From Methanothermobacter sp049720995 (lineage in GTDB: Archaea; Methanobacteriota; Methanobacteria; Methanobacteriales; Methanothermobacteraceae): a stretch of 64,000 nt of DNA. Below, one piece after another: positions 24,134-32,168 of this stretch (its first letter is position 1; the number at the start of each line of letters is the position of its first letter). Location of the stretch: positions 1 through 64,000 of the forward strand of contig NZ_JBNASF010000006.1 in assembly GCF_049720995.1 (NCBI RefSeq). The letters are read 5' to 3'. Made by a program: the position numbers and the translations under genes. The notes below the pieces were generated by a model. The model saw only the letters and a program-made list of their open reading frames with translations. It did not search any database and was not told the DNA's origin.

Positions 24134-24800
24134 AGAGTTTCCCTGGGAGAGGATCCCCCTCACCATGAACCCGCCCCCTGTAATACAGTTTTCCGTGTCT
24201 CACAATGAGGGCATGGTACTCCTGAAAGACCCTGAAATCAGGTTCAAGGTTTTCTTCAAAGATCCCCTTTATCACCGAATAGCCCTCATCCCCCTCTATA
24301 ATGCCGGTATGGGATAACATCCTCCTTGTGTACGCATCAACCACGAATTCAGGTTTTCTGTATCCATAGAGGAGGATGGAATCCGCGGTCTCATATCCAA
24401 CACCCCTTACCCCCAGGAGCTCCTTCCTGGATGGGCTGGTGCCCTCAAGGGAGATGAAGAACTCTGAAATCCCCCTCAGGTATGATGCCTTCTGTCTGTA
24501 GAAACCGGCACATCTGATGGCACCCTCAAGTTCATCGTCATCAGCTGCAAGTATATCCTCAGGGTCAAGGGCACCCATTGATGCGAGGTTGCGGAGTGCA
24601 GCTGCAGCTGAGTCCCATGACGTGTTCTGGGTGAGTATTGTCCCCGCCATCACCTCAAAGATTTCGGTCTCAGATGATGGTGGAGTGTAGTCGCCAGGGT
24701 GGTACCTGAGTTTGAGGGTATCCCTATCAAGGAGCGGCCACCACCCCTGGGGACCATAGAGTTCCATGAGCACACTGTAGATATCCCTGAGCACCTTCAT
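24114..24800 (-). CDS. HhH-GPD DNA glycosylase, MagIII/endonuclease III-like without Fe-S cluster
   Basis: The 228-residue protein belongs to the HhH-GPD base-excision glycosylases. It shows ILTQNTSWDSAAAAL, the helix-hairpin-helix LLGVRGVGYETADSILLYGY and the catalytic aspartate in FVVDAYTRRML. The lysine that bifunctional endonuclease III has in its hairpin is replaced (GVGYETA), and the C-terminal four-cysteine cluster is absent. This fits the 3-methyladenine glycosylase III type. A canonical endonuclease III is at 42236-42889. No ribosome site precedes ATG 24800, so it may be leaderless. Confidence 0.85.
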   Translation of the reverse strand: MKVLRDIYSVLMELYGPQGWWPLLDRDTLKLRYHPGDYTPPSSETEIFEVMAGTILTQNTSWDSAAAALRNLASMGALDPEDILAADDDELEGAIRCAGFYRQKASYLRGISEFFISLEGTSPSRKELLGVRGVGYETADSILLYGYRKPEFVVDAYTRRMLSHTGIIEGDEGYSVIKGIFEENLEPDFRVFQEYHALIVRHGKLYYRGRVHGEGDPLPGKLYGDLGD

Positions 24801-24945
24801 GTATAGGGATAAGTATGGAGACCACAGTTAAAGGTTTAGGTTACAGGCACTGATAGCATGTGGAGGTGTCGCGCCGACTCACCATACTGGAATAGAATGC
24901 TGCACCATCACACACCACACACCTCAGATTCTTCAGATCCACAAA

Positions 24946-25018
24946 CACACCGGCCTCAGCTAAGTCAGTTCACAAATTCTCTGGAAAATCTGCACACATC
25001 GGCTTCAGCTGATCAGTT
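24946..25018. repeat. Imperfect repeat in the glycosylase / AIM24 divergent gap
   Basis: The 247-bp gap 24801-25047 holds two related blocks, 24946-24970 (cacaccggcctcagctaagt) and 24995-25018 (cacatcggcttcagctgatc), about 49 bp apart and roughly three-quarters identical. The area is also rich in cacac runs. A TATA-like tttattaattaaaag sits just before the AIM24 gene. I see no gene here. Confidence 0.5.
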
Positions 25019-25047
25019 TATTAATTAAAAGCTACACAGATAAGTGC

Positions 25048-25710
25048 ATGAAATATGAAATCATAAACAGACCAAGTTACAGTATGGCGAATATCCAGCT
25101 TGCAAGCGGTGAAGCCATAAAGGCAGAGGCCGGTGCAATGGTGAGTATGAGCTCCAACATAGAGATCCAGACCGAAACAGGGGGTCTTCTGGGGGCTGTT
25201 AAGAGATCCATGCTTGGAGGGGAAAGTATCTTCCTCAACACCTTCCGGTCACAGGGAATGGGTGAGATACAGCTTGCACCATCATATCCAGGAGATGTTG
25301 AGGTCATTGAAACCCATGAAACACTCTATGCTCAGAGCGGCTCATTCATGGCGGCTTCAGAGGATGTGGAGATAGATACCAAATTTGGGGGTTTCAAAAC
25401 ATTCTTCGGAGGTGAGGGCCTCTTCCTGCTTAAAGTGAGGGCCTCCGGACCCATATTCCTCTCAAGTTTCGGGGCAATATACCACAGGGAACTTGTGAAT
25501 GAGAGGTTCGTGGTGGACACTGGCCACATCGTAGCCTTCACAGAGGGCCTTGACTTCAATGTGCGAAAGATTGGAGGACTTAAAAGCACATTTCTAAGTG
25601 GAGAGGGACTTGTAGCGGAATTTGAAGGTACAGGAACCCTTTACATGCAGACAAGAAGTGTTGATAGCTTTGTTGGATGGTTAATACCCAGGCTCCCCTC
25701 AAGGGATTAG
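25048..25710 (+). CDS. AIM24 family (TIGR00266-type) protein
   Basis: A 220-residue beta-rich protein of the AIM24/DUF124 family, known from its repeated glycine-rich strands: GEAIKAEAGAMVSMSSNIEIQT, GLLGAVKRSMLGGESIFLNTF, SGSFMAASEDVEIDTKFGG and GLVAEFEGTGTLYMQTR. Its fold is a tryptophan-RNA-binding attenuator-like barrel; the cellular role is unknown in prokaryotes. No signal peptide or membrane helix is seen. aroC follows 34 bp downstream on the same strand. Confidence 0.85.
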   Translation: MKYEIINRPSYSMANIQLASGEAIKAEAGAMVSMSSNIEIQTETGGLLGAVKRSMLGGESIFLNTFRSQGMGEIQLAPSYPGDVEVIETHETLYAQSGSFMAASEDVEIDTKFGGFKTFFGGEGLFLLKVRASGPIFLSSFGAIYHRELVNERFVVDTGHIVAFTEGLDFNVRKIGGLKSTFLSGEGLVAEFEGTGTLYMQTRSVDSFVGWLIPRLPSRD

Positions 25711-25744
25711 ATTGACGAATTCATGACTCCATGGTGGTGATTCA

Positions 25745-26857
25745 ATGGCTGGAAACAGCACCGGCGAGGTATTCAGGGTTACAACCTTCGGGTCCAGCCA
25801 CGGGCCTGCACTCGGGGCGGTTATCGATGGCTGCCCTGCAGGCCTTGAACTGAGTGAAGAGGACATTCAGAGGGAACTCGACAGGAGAAGGCCTGGTACG
25901 AGCAGTTTAACCACACCCCGGGGTGAAAGGGACAGGGTTGAGATACTTTCAGGGGTATTCGAGGGTAAAACAGATGGTACCCCAATAGCCGGAATTGTCA
26001 GGAACCGTGATATTGACTCTGCAAGTTACAGTAACCTCAAATCTGTGCCGAGACCCGGCCATGGGGATTACACCTGGAGGGCCAGGTTCGGCCACTATGA
26101 CCACCGTGGAGGTGGCCGTGGAAGTGGAAGGGTAACCATTGGACACGTGATTGGCGGGGCGGTTGCAAAGAAACTCATCGGAATCCATGGTATCAGGGTG
26201 AAGGCACACGTAGTGCAGGTGGGTGATATCAGGGCAGACAGGGTTAACCTGAAACTCATAGAGAAGTACGCAGAGAGAAACCCCGTTAGATGCGCTGATC
26301 CAGCTGCTGCCAGATTGATGGAGGAAGCCATTCTTGAGGCTAAGGAAAGAGGGGACTCTGTTGGCGGAGTTGTCGAGGTTGTGGCACTGGGGGTGCCCGC
26401 CGGGGTCGGGGAACCTGTCTTCAGTAAACTTGACGCTGACCTTGCAGCTGCACTCATGGGTATAGGGGCTGTGAAGGGTGTGGAGATCGGAATGGGATTT
26501 GAGGTTGCAGGGCACCATGCCAGTGAAATAAACGACGAGTTCTACATCTCTGGAGGTGAAATCAGGACAACAACCAACACCTCGGGGGGCATACTCGGGG
26601 GTATATCCAGCGGCATGCCCATAACTGCAAGGATAGCTGTGAAGCCCACACCATCAATATCGCTGCCACAGAGAAGTGTTGACCTTGAGCGGATGGAGGA
26701 GACCTGGATTGAGATCCATGGAAGGCATGATCCCTGCATATGCCCGAGGGTTGTGCCGGTTGCAGAGGCCGCAGTTGCTATGGTCCTTGCCGACCACATG
26801 ATAAGGTCAGGCTTCATCCACCCCACAGATATAAACAGGCAGAAAAATGACGGATAA
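25745..26857 (+). CDS. aroC: Chorismate synthase
   Basis: AroC converts EPSP to chorismate with reduced FMN, the last step of the shikimate pathway. The 370-residue protein has FGSSHGPALGAVIDGCPAGL at the N terminus, the RPGTSSLTTPRGERD region, RPGHGDYTWRARFGHYDHRGGGRGSGR and the C-terminal RHDPCICPRVVPVAEA. The previous enzyme, AroA, is encoded at 43441-44706. ATG 25745 follows GGTGGTGATTCA. Its last codons overlap the ThrE-like gene start by 11 bp. Confidence 0.97.
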   Translation: MAGNSTGEVFRVTTFGSSHGPALGAVIDGCPAGLELSEEDIQRELDRRRPGTSSLTTPRGERDRVEILSGVFEGKTDGTPIAGIVRNRDIDSASYSNLKSVPRPGHGDYTWRARFGHYDHRGGGRGSGRVTIGHVIGGAVAKKLIGIHGIRVKAHVVQVGDIRADRVNLKLIEKYAERNPVRCADPAAARLMEEAILEAKERGDSVGGVVEVVALGVPAGVGEPVFSKLDADLAAALMGIGAVKGVEIGMGFEVAGHHASEINDEFYISGGEIRTTTNTSGGILGGISSGMPITARIAVKPTPSISLPQRSVDLERMEETWIEIHGRHDPCICPRVVPVAEAAVAMVLADHMIRSGFIHPTDINRQKNDG

Positions 26858-28064
26858 ACTGGTGGAATTCCTTGAGGAGCTCAGCAGAGCACTTATAGCC
26901 TCAGGGAACTCTGTTTCCGAGACTGAACGAATTTTAAGAGGCGTTGCAGAGTCACAGAATGTGGAGGTTGAGGTTTCGGTCCTCCCAACCATGCTGATAA
27001 TCAAGGCTGCCGGGGAGACATCAAGGATGAGCCTTGCAGCCCAGTCACCTGGTGTGATGCCTCTTCATCAGGTTACAAAGATTTACAGGCTCATTGACGA
27101 TGTCAGGTCAGGCAGGACCGAAATCAGCGGCGCACTGGATGAACTCAGGGAAATAGTGGGTGGCCCCCACAGGTTCGGGCGCTACGGGATGTTCCTTGGG
27201 TATCTACTCCTCTCAGTGGGGATAGCCTTTCTGATACAGCCAGATCTGAACCTTGTGGTCTATTCCTCATTTCTAAGCCTTATATCAGGTGCGCTGATAG
27301 TCCTGGGTTACGGTAACAGGAGGCTCTCCCTAATAATGCCTGTCCTCGCCTCCTTCACGGTTTCAGGTGTTGCATTCTTTCTGATAAGAGCAGGGGCCGT
27401 CACAGGTAACCTGACCCTCATTGTACCACCACTCATCTACTTCATCCCGGGGGTTACCCTCACAACAGGCATATATGAACTTGCAAGTGGTGAACTTGTA
27501 TCGGGGTCAAGCAGGGTAATATACGGCTGCATGGTTCTTCTCCTCCTCCTTTTTGGTGTCCTGATGGGTATGCAGCTCAACAGGTTCCCGCAGGAGGAAT
27601 TTGCAGCTATAAAAATATCAGCCATAAGTTACAGCCCATATCTGGGGGCATTCCTATTTGCCGTTGGCATATACCTCTTCCTCTCCGTCTACCGGAGTGA
27701 TTTTCCATGGATACTCCTTGTACTCTACACGGCACTGGTTGGTCAGCAGCTTGGAAACACCATGGGGGGTGGGCTTCTCGGGGCCTTTCTTGGCGCCCTC
27801 TCCATGACACTGGTGGCAAGGGCCATTGAGATGGCCGGTAAAACCCCGCACTTTGTCACGCTCTACCCTGCCTTCTGGTTCCTTGCACCGGGGTCCATAG
27901 GGTTCATAGGACTTGCCAATCTCCTTGGAAAGAATTACCTGACATCCATTGCAGAGATAACGCTCTTTTCAATGACGGTGATCGCCATAGCCCTCGGACT
28001 CCTGGTTGGAGCGCTTCTAACCGAACCATTCCATGAGAAAATAAGAGCCCCGGGCGGGGATTGA
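26847..28064 (+). CDS. ThrE-like threonine/serine exporter family membrane protein
   Basis: A 405-residue protein with a soluble N-terminal domain (about 1-110: LVEFLEELSRALIASGNSVSETERIL, SRMSLAAQSPGVMPLHQVTKIY) followed by about ten hydrophobic segments, the layout of the ThrE (DUF1212 plus DUF3815) family. Exporters of this type move threonine or serine, but the substrate in methanogens is unproven. The start overlaps aroC. The final 19 bp, including the stop, are antisense to the 3' end of the tRNA-Thr gene. Confidence 0.82.
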   Translation: MTDKLVEFLEELSRALIASGNSVSETERILRGVAESQNVEVEVSVLPTMLIIKAAGETSRMSLAAQSPGVMPLHQVTKIYRLIDDVRSGRTEISGALDELREIVGGPHRFGRYGMFLGYLLLSVGIAFLIQPDLNLVVYSSFLSLISGALIVLGYGNRRLSLIMPVLASFTVSGVAFFLIRAGAVTGNLTLIVPPLIYFIPGVTLTTGIYELASGELVSGSSRVIYGCMVLLLLLFGVLMGMQLNRFPQEEFAAIKISAISYSPYLGAFLFAVGIYLFLSVYRSDFPWILLVLYTALVGQQLGNTMGGGLLGAFLGALSMTLVARAIEMAGKTPHFVTLYPAFWFLAPGSIGFIGLANLLGKNYLTSIAEITLFSMTVIAIALGLLVGALLTEPFHEKIRAPGGD

Positions 28065-28118
28065 ACCCGCGACCTCGGGATTACGAATCCCGCGCTCTCC
28101 CACCTAAGCTACCGGGGC
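28046..28118 (-). tRNA. tRNA-Thr (anticodon CGT)
   Basis: The 73-nt minus-strand sequence folds as a full cloverleaf: acceptor GCCCCGG/CCGGGGC, D arm GCTT...GAGC, anticodon stem CGGGA/TCCCG with loop TTCGTAA, variable AGGTC, and T arm GCGGG TTCAATC CCCGC. The anticodon CGT reads ACG (threonine). The discriminator is U and CCA is not encoded. There is no intron. A TATA-like ttattatataaaa lies upstream at about 28139-28151. The 3' end overlaps the ThrE-like stop codon on the other strand. Confidence 0.97.
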
Positions 28119-28208
28119 ATATCAGGGATTAATGCATTTTTATTATATAAAATTTTGGTGCTCAGGTGATAGATCATCTTCTCCTCAGCACCATCTCAGG
28201 TAATTAAA

Positions 28209-28979
28209 TCAGCGGATCATGTTAAAAATGCCGCTCTCATCCAGTTCAATTTTCATCCCATCCCTTGCTGCCAGTGTACGGATCCCTGTGGCCTCCTGAA
28301 CCCTGAATGCCTCCATTTCAGGGTCATTGAGTATCATCTTCATTCCAAGGTGGTTCATCACCGCAAGTCCCGGTTCAACCTCCTCAACGAGTTTTATGAA
28401 GTCATCGGTGCACATGTGACCCCTTATATGGTCATTACCCGGTCTTATGACGCTTGCTATGAGCAAATCAGCATCCCTGTGGTACCCTGAGAGCCCATCA
28501 AAGTATTCTGTATCCGATGTGTAGGATACTGTAACGTCACCGGCCCTGAGTTTGAATCCCACCCCTGTGGGGTCTCCATGGACGGTCCCTGTACCCGTCA
28601 CCTCAATTTCACCAATCTCTACAGTATCACCTGGTGAGAGTGTTATGCAGCGTGATTTGCCCTTATGGTAATCTGATATGCAGGGGCCCCAGTCCCTGTA
28701 GCCATCTATGACACTCACACTACCCACAACGGTCCCGTTCTGGCGGGTCATTCCCCTTGTCATTGCCTCGATAAGTACCTCGGCGTCGGTGTAATGGTCT
28801 GTATGTGAATGTGAGACCATGACCGCATCCAGTTTTCTGGGGTCGGCATCAAACTGGTAGGACCTCACAAGGGCACCAGGTCCGGGATCCACATGGATGT
28901 TCATTCCGCCGATTCCATCAATTCTCAGTCCGCCGGTCATCCTCTTCTGTGTTATGGTGGCGAAATCGTCCGCCACCAC
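28209..28979 (-). CDS. Metallo-beta-lactamase fold hydrolase, 5' end frameshifted
   Basis: The protein has the metal-binding SHSHTDHYTD motif, later ligands in TVHGDPTG and MNHLG, and lacks family-specific marks that would name a substrate. The open frame begins at a GTG with no ribosome site. Upstream in another frame, ATG 29001 has a very good site (GGTGAT) and encodes MRLTFLGSGGGRF, the usual first strand and glycine turn of this family. The present frame resumes it exactly with ATITQKRMTGG. One extra base near 28962 therefore separates the two. The gene is either broken, misread, or needs a +1 shift. Confidence 0.8.
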   Translation of the reverse strand: MVADDFATITQKRMTGGLRIDGIGGMNIHVDPGPGALVRSYQFDADPRKLDAVMVSHSHTDHYTDAEVLIEAMTRGMTRQNGTVVGSVSVIDGYRDWGPCISDYHKGKSRCITLSPGDTVEIGEIEVTGTGTVHGDPTGVGFKLRAGDVTVSYTSDTEYFDGLSGYHRDADLLIASVIRPGNDHIRGHMCTDDFIKLVEEVEPGLAVMNHLGMKMILNDPEMEAFRVQEATGIRTLAARDGMKIELDESGIFNMIR

Positions 28980-29070
28980 TCCCCAGAAATGTTAGCCTCA
29001 TTTCATATCACCTATCCATGTAATGGTGGGAGATCATAATAAATATTCCCCCGATGAATTTCTTAAAGCC

Positions 29071-30000
29071 CTATTCCTCAGTACGGCAGATTATGACATC
29101 GCACTCAAGTTTTATGTCCCTGCCATCCACACAGAGGTTCTCGTTCCTAACAGCAACCCTCTCACCTGCAGACACCGCAACATCATCTGAGAGCCTCATG
29201 AGAACATTCTCACCGGGACCTGCAACACGCTTCCATCGGGTGTCGTAGGCCTCAACGCCATCTGAAAGTTTTACCTCAACGTGGCTGCCGTCCTGACTGA
29301 TTATACGGCCAACCTCCCCCTCTGTGAGTATCCTGGATGCCAGTTTCATCTCCTCTCTGCGATCAAGCATCTCCTGTTTAAGTTTAGCCCTCCACTTCTG
29401 GAGGAGCCGGACGTCCCTCACTATCGTATCGCTGAGAAGCCTGTGTGCGCTCCTCTTATCCAGTGGGGGGCTCTTCATGAAGATATCATATTTACTTCCA
29501 ACCGAGGGTGTTCTGGATGAAACGTAATCCATGAGTTCCCTGAAAAGGTTTTCAACCTCCTTAAGGGTTGTCTTTGTCTTCCACCTCTTCTTAAGGAACT
29601 TGTTTGTCAGTTCCTTTGCCACCTTATTCCCGAAGACGATTATCGCATTTTCACCCTTCTCCATGCTGGTTATCCTTGAGCCTGTGAGATCTATTATCTG
29701 ATAGGCGCCTGTTGTTGCGTATATCCTTCTCCTCTTTGTCTCGAATGGTGTTTTCTGGCTTATCTCACCAACAACCACATCCCCCAGGCTTCTCACCTTG
29801 GCTGTGTCATCTGTGACCTTTATACTGACACCAAGCTCCGAGGCCCTCCTGTGAAGTTCATCGTCGCTCTTTATCTTTCCACTGTAGAGTTCCTCTTCAA
29901 GCTTTTCCCTCTTTGCTTTATCGCCAAAGTAGGCTATTCTGCGTTTGTCTCCTGCTATCACGCATCCCCTGGTACTTATGTATGTTATGATGAGACTCAT
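29071..30000 (-). CDS. DUF2121 family protein, possibly Ntn-hydrolase-like
   Basis: A 309-residue protein of a methanogen-restricted family (DUF2121 from memory). Its first strand, MSLIITYISTRGCVIAGDKR, resembles the start of proteasome-like Ntn hydrolases, where a threonine precedes a GxxxAxDxR turn. The middle contains IYATTGAYQIIDLTGSRITSM, and the C-terminal third forms a beta-rich domain (VEVKLSDGVEAYDTRWKRV). Catalysis has not been shown to my knowledge. It starts 134 bp from the divergent YyaL-type gene. Confidence 0.65.
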   Translation of the reverse strand: MSLIITYISTRGCVIAGDKRRIAYFGDKAKREKLEEELYSGKIKSDDELHRRASELGVSIKVTDDTAKVRSLGDVVVGEISQKTPFETKRRRIYATTGAYQIIDLTGSRITSMEKGENAIIVFGNKVAKELTNKFLKKRWKTKTTLKEVENLFRELMDYVSSRTPSVGSKYDIFMKSPPLDKRSAHRLLSDTIVRDVRLLQKWRAKLKQEMLDRREEMKLASRILTEGEVGRIISQDGSHVEVKLSDGVEAYDTRWKRVAGPGENVLMRLSDDVAVSAGERVAVRNENLCVDGRDIKLECDVIICRTEE

Positions 30001-30083
30001 TGTGGATCACCAACAGGTACCATATCTGGTGGGGGAAATAATAAATGATTCGAATGACCCCTCGCCCTGGCAGCAGCCCATCT

Positions 30084-30095
30084 ATTAATATTAAT
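30084..30095. promoter_or_regulatory. Palindromic AT element between divergent genes
   Basis: attaatattaat is a perfect 12-bp palindrome between the DUF2121 gene (start 30000, minus) and the YyaL-type gene (start 30134, plus). It lies about 39 bp from the plus start, suitable for a TATA box, and about 84 bp from the minus start. It may serve both directions. Confidence 0.4.
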
Positions 30096-30133
30096 AAAGC
30101 CGGATCAACATAATTGATATTGAGGGGGAGTAA

Positions 30134-32167
30134 ATGAAAGGTAAAGAATTCACCAATTCTCTGATAAATGAGAAGAGTCCCTACCTGCTTCAGCATGCCC
30201 ACAACCCTGTTAACTGGTATCCATGGGGGGATGAGGCTTTTCAGCTGGCACGGGAGGAAGAAAAACCCATATTTCTATCCATAGGTTACTCAACATGTCA
30301 CTGGTGCCATGTGATGGCACGGGAATCCTTTGAGGACCCTGAAATCGCGGGAATACTCAATGAAAACTTTGTTGCTGTGAAGGTGGACAGGGAGGAGCGC
30401 CCTGACATCGACGCCATATACATGAGGGTCTGCCAGATGATGACCGGGACAGGTGGCTGGCCACTCACAATCATCATGACACCTGAGGGGGAACCCTTCT
30501 TTGCAGGAACCTACTTCCCGCCCGATGACAGGGGTGGTGTACCTGGCCTCAGGACAATCCTCGAAAGGGTGGTTCTGCTCTGGAAGAACGACCCTGATGG
30601 AATAGTAAAAACCGCCAGGGAGGTTGTCAGTGCCCTTAAAAAATCTGTGAAAGAATCATCCAGACTCAATCCCGGAACCGTGGATGCTGCATATGAGTAT
30701 CTAAGGAGGAACTTCGATGCCAGGAACGGCGGCTTTGGATCCTACCAGAAGTTCCCGACCCCCCACAACATCTACTTCCTCCTGAGGTATCATCTGAGGC
30801 GAAGGGACGATGATGCCCTCGGGATGGTTAACCTCACCCTGAGGAGGATGAGGTACGGGGGCATATATGACCAGCTGGGTTACGGATTCCACAGATACGC
30901 GGTTGAACCCACCTGGACTGTGCCCCACTTCGAGAAGATGCTCTATGATCAGGCGCTGATACTGAAAGCCTACCTGGAGGCCTTCCAGGTTACCGGTGAT
31001 GATCTCTACAAAAAGACATCCCTTGAGATGGTTGAATACGTTCTTGGAAATCTCCAGTCCCCAGAGGGGGGTTTCTATTCAGCGGAGGATGCCGAGAGTG
31101 AGGGAGTTGAGGGTAAATACTACCTCTGGAGGGCCTCTGAGATACGCAGGGCCCTGGGGGATGATGCGGATGTTGTGATGCGCTATTTCAACGTGCTTGA
31201 GGATGGAAACTTTGCAGGTGACGTGAGGGGTGAGAACATACTCCACATCGGCTCCCCCGGAAGGGTTGCAGAGGAGTTCAACCTCACCCTGGCTGAGTTA
31301 AATGAGATCATAGAAAATGCAAGGGGTGTCCTCCTTGAGATGAGGATGGAGCGACCGGCCCCCGCCCTGGATGATAAGATATTAACGGACTGGAACGGAC
31401 TTATGGTGGGGGCTCTTGCAGCGTGTGGGAGGATCCTCGACAGTGATGAGGCCCTGGACGCTGCAGAGAGGTGCCTCAAATTCATCATGGGCAACCTGAA
31501 CATGGATGGTGAGCTTCTTCACCGCTATCGTGACGGTGATGCTGGAATAGACGGGAAACTCGATGACTACGCATTTCTCATCTGGGGCCTCCTTGAGATG
31601 TATGACGCGACCTTCAGGAAGGATTACGTTGAGATGGCCCTTGAACTCTCAGAATCCCTTGAGAATAAATTCGGTGCCCCTGATGGTGGATTCTATTCAA
31701 CCGATGACCCCAGGCTAATATTAAGACCCAGGGATGCTGCTGATGGTGCCATCCCCTCAGGAAACTCTGTTCATATGCTGAACCTCCTCAGGCTGGGGGG
31801 CATCCTTGAGGATGATGAGCTAGCAGAATCTGCCAGGGGCGTGATGAGGGCCTTTGCCGGTGATGTTGAATCTGCGCCGGCAGCCCATACATTCCTCCTA
31901 TCCCATGCAGAGTGGGCCATAAGTGGAGGCAGGTCCCTCACTGTCGTCTGCAGCGGGAAACCTGTTATACCCGTGGAGCTCAGGAAAAGGCTGATACCTG
32001 ATTTTACCATCACCGTCATGCCCCGTGACTGGCCCATTGCACCTTCACACCTCAGGGATAAGAGAGCTCCATCTGAGGGCTGCGCCTATTACCTCTGTGA
32101 TGGCAGCAGATGCTACCCCCCGGTGAATGATCCGGTGGAAGTCATGGAACACCTGGGGGTGATCTAG
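30134..32167 (+). CDS. Thioredoxin-domain protein of the YyaL/SSP411 family
   Basis: The 677-residue protein has an N-terminal thioredoxin-like domain (DUF255) with LSIGYSTCHWCHVMARESF, in which CHWC is the redox-like motif, and a long alpha/alpha barrel C-terminal part similar to glycan-processing enzymes (FDARNGGFGSYQKFPTPHN, HFEKMLYDQA, LTDWNGLMVGALA). The biological role is unsettled across the family. ATG 30134 follows GGGGGAG. The copper-ATPase gene begins 1 bp after its stop, so the two are translated together and may share a metal or thiol function. Confidence 0.88.
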   Translation: MKGKEFTNSLINEKSPYLLQHAHNPVNWYPWGDEAFQLAREEEKPIFLSIGYSTCHWCHVMARESFEDPEIAGILNENFVAVKVDREERPDIDAIYMRVCQMMTGTGGWPLTIIMTPEGEPFFAGTYFPPDDRGGVPGLRTILERVVLLWKNDPDGIVKTAREVVSALKKSVKESSRLNPGTVDAAYEYLRRNFDARNGGFGSYQKFPTPHNIYFLLRYHLRRRDDDALGMVNLTLRRMRYGGIYDQLGYGFHRYAVEPTWTVPHFEKMLYDQALILKAYLEAFQVTGDDLYKKTSLEMVEYVLGNLQSPEGGFYSAEDAESEGVEGKYYLWRASEIRRALGDDADVVMRYFNVLEDGNFAGDVRGENILHIGSPGRVAEEFNLTLAELNEIIENARGVLLEMRMERPAPALDDKILTDWNGLMVGALAACGRILDSDEALDAAERCLKFIMGNLNMDGELLHRYRDGDAGIDGKLDDYAFLIWGLLEMYDATFRKDYVEMALELSESLENKFGAPDGGFYSTDDPRLILRPRDAADGAIPSGNSVHMLNLLRLGGILEDDELAESARGVMRAFAGDVESAPAAHTFLLSHAEWAISGGRSLTVVCSGKPVIPVELRKRLIPDFTITVMPRDWPIAPSHLRDKRAPSEGCAYYLCDGSRCYPPVNDPVEVMEHLGVI

Positions 32168-32168
32168 G

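Noticed and set aside
24801..25047. Small RNA in the glycosylase/AIM24 gap
   Set aside because: Several CTGA tetramers occur on the minus strand, but no C box with correct spacing was found; the pattern is explained by the imperfect repeat.
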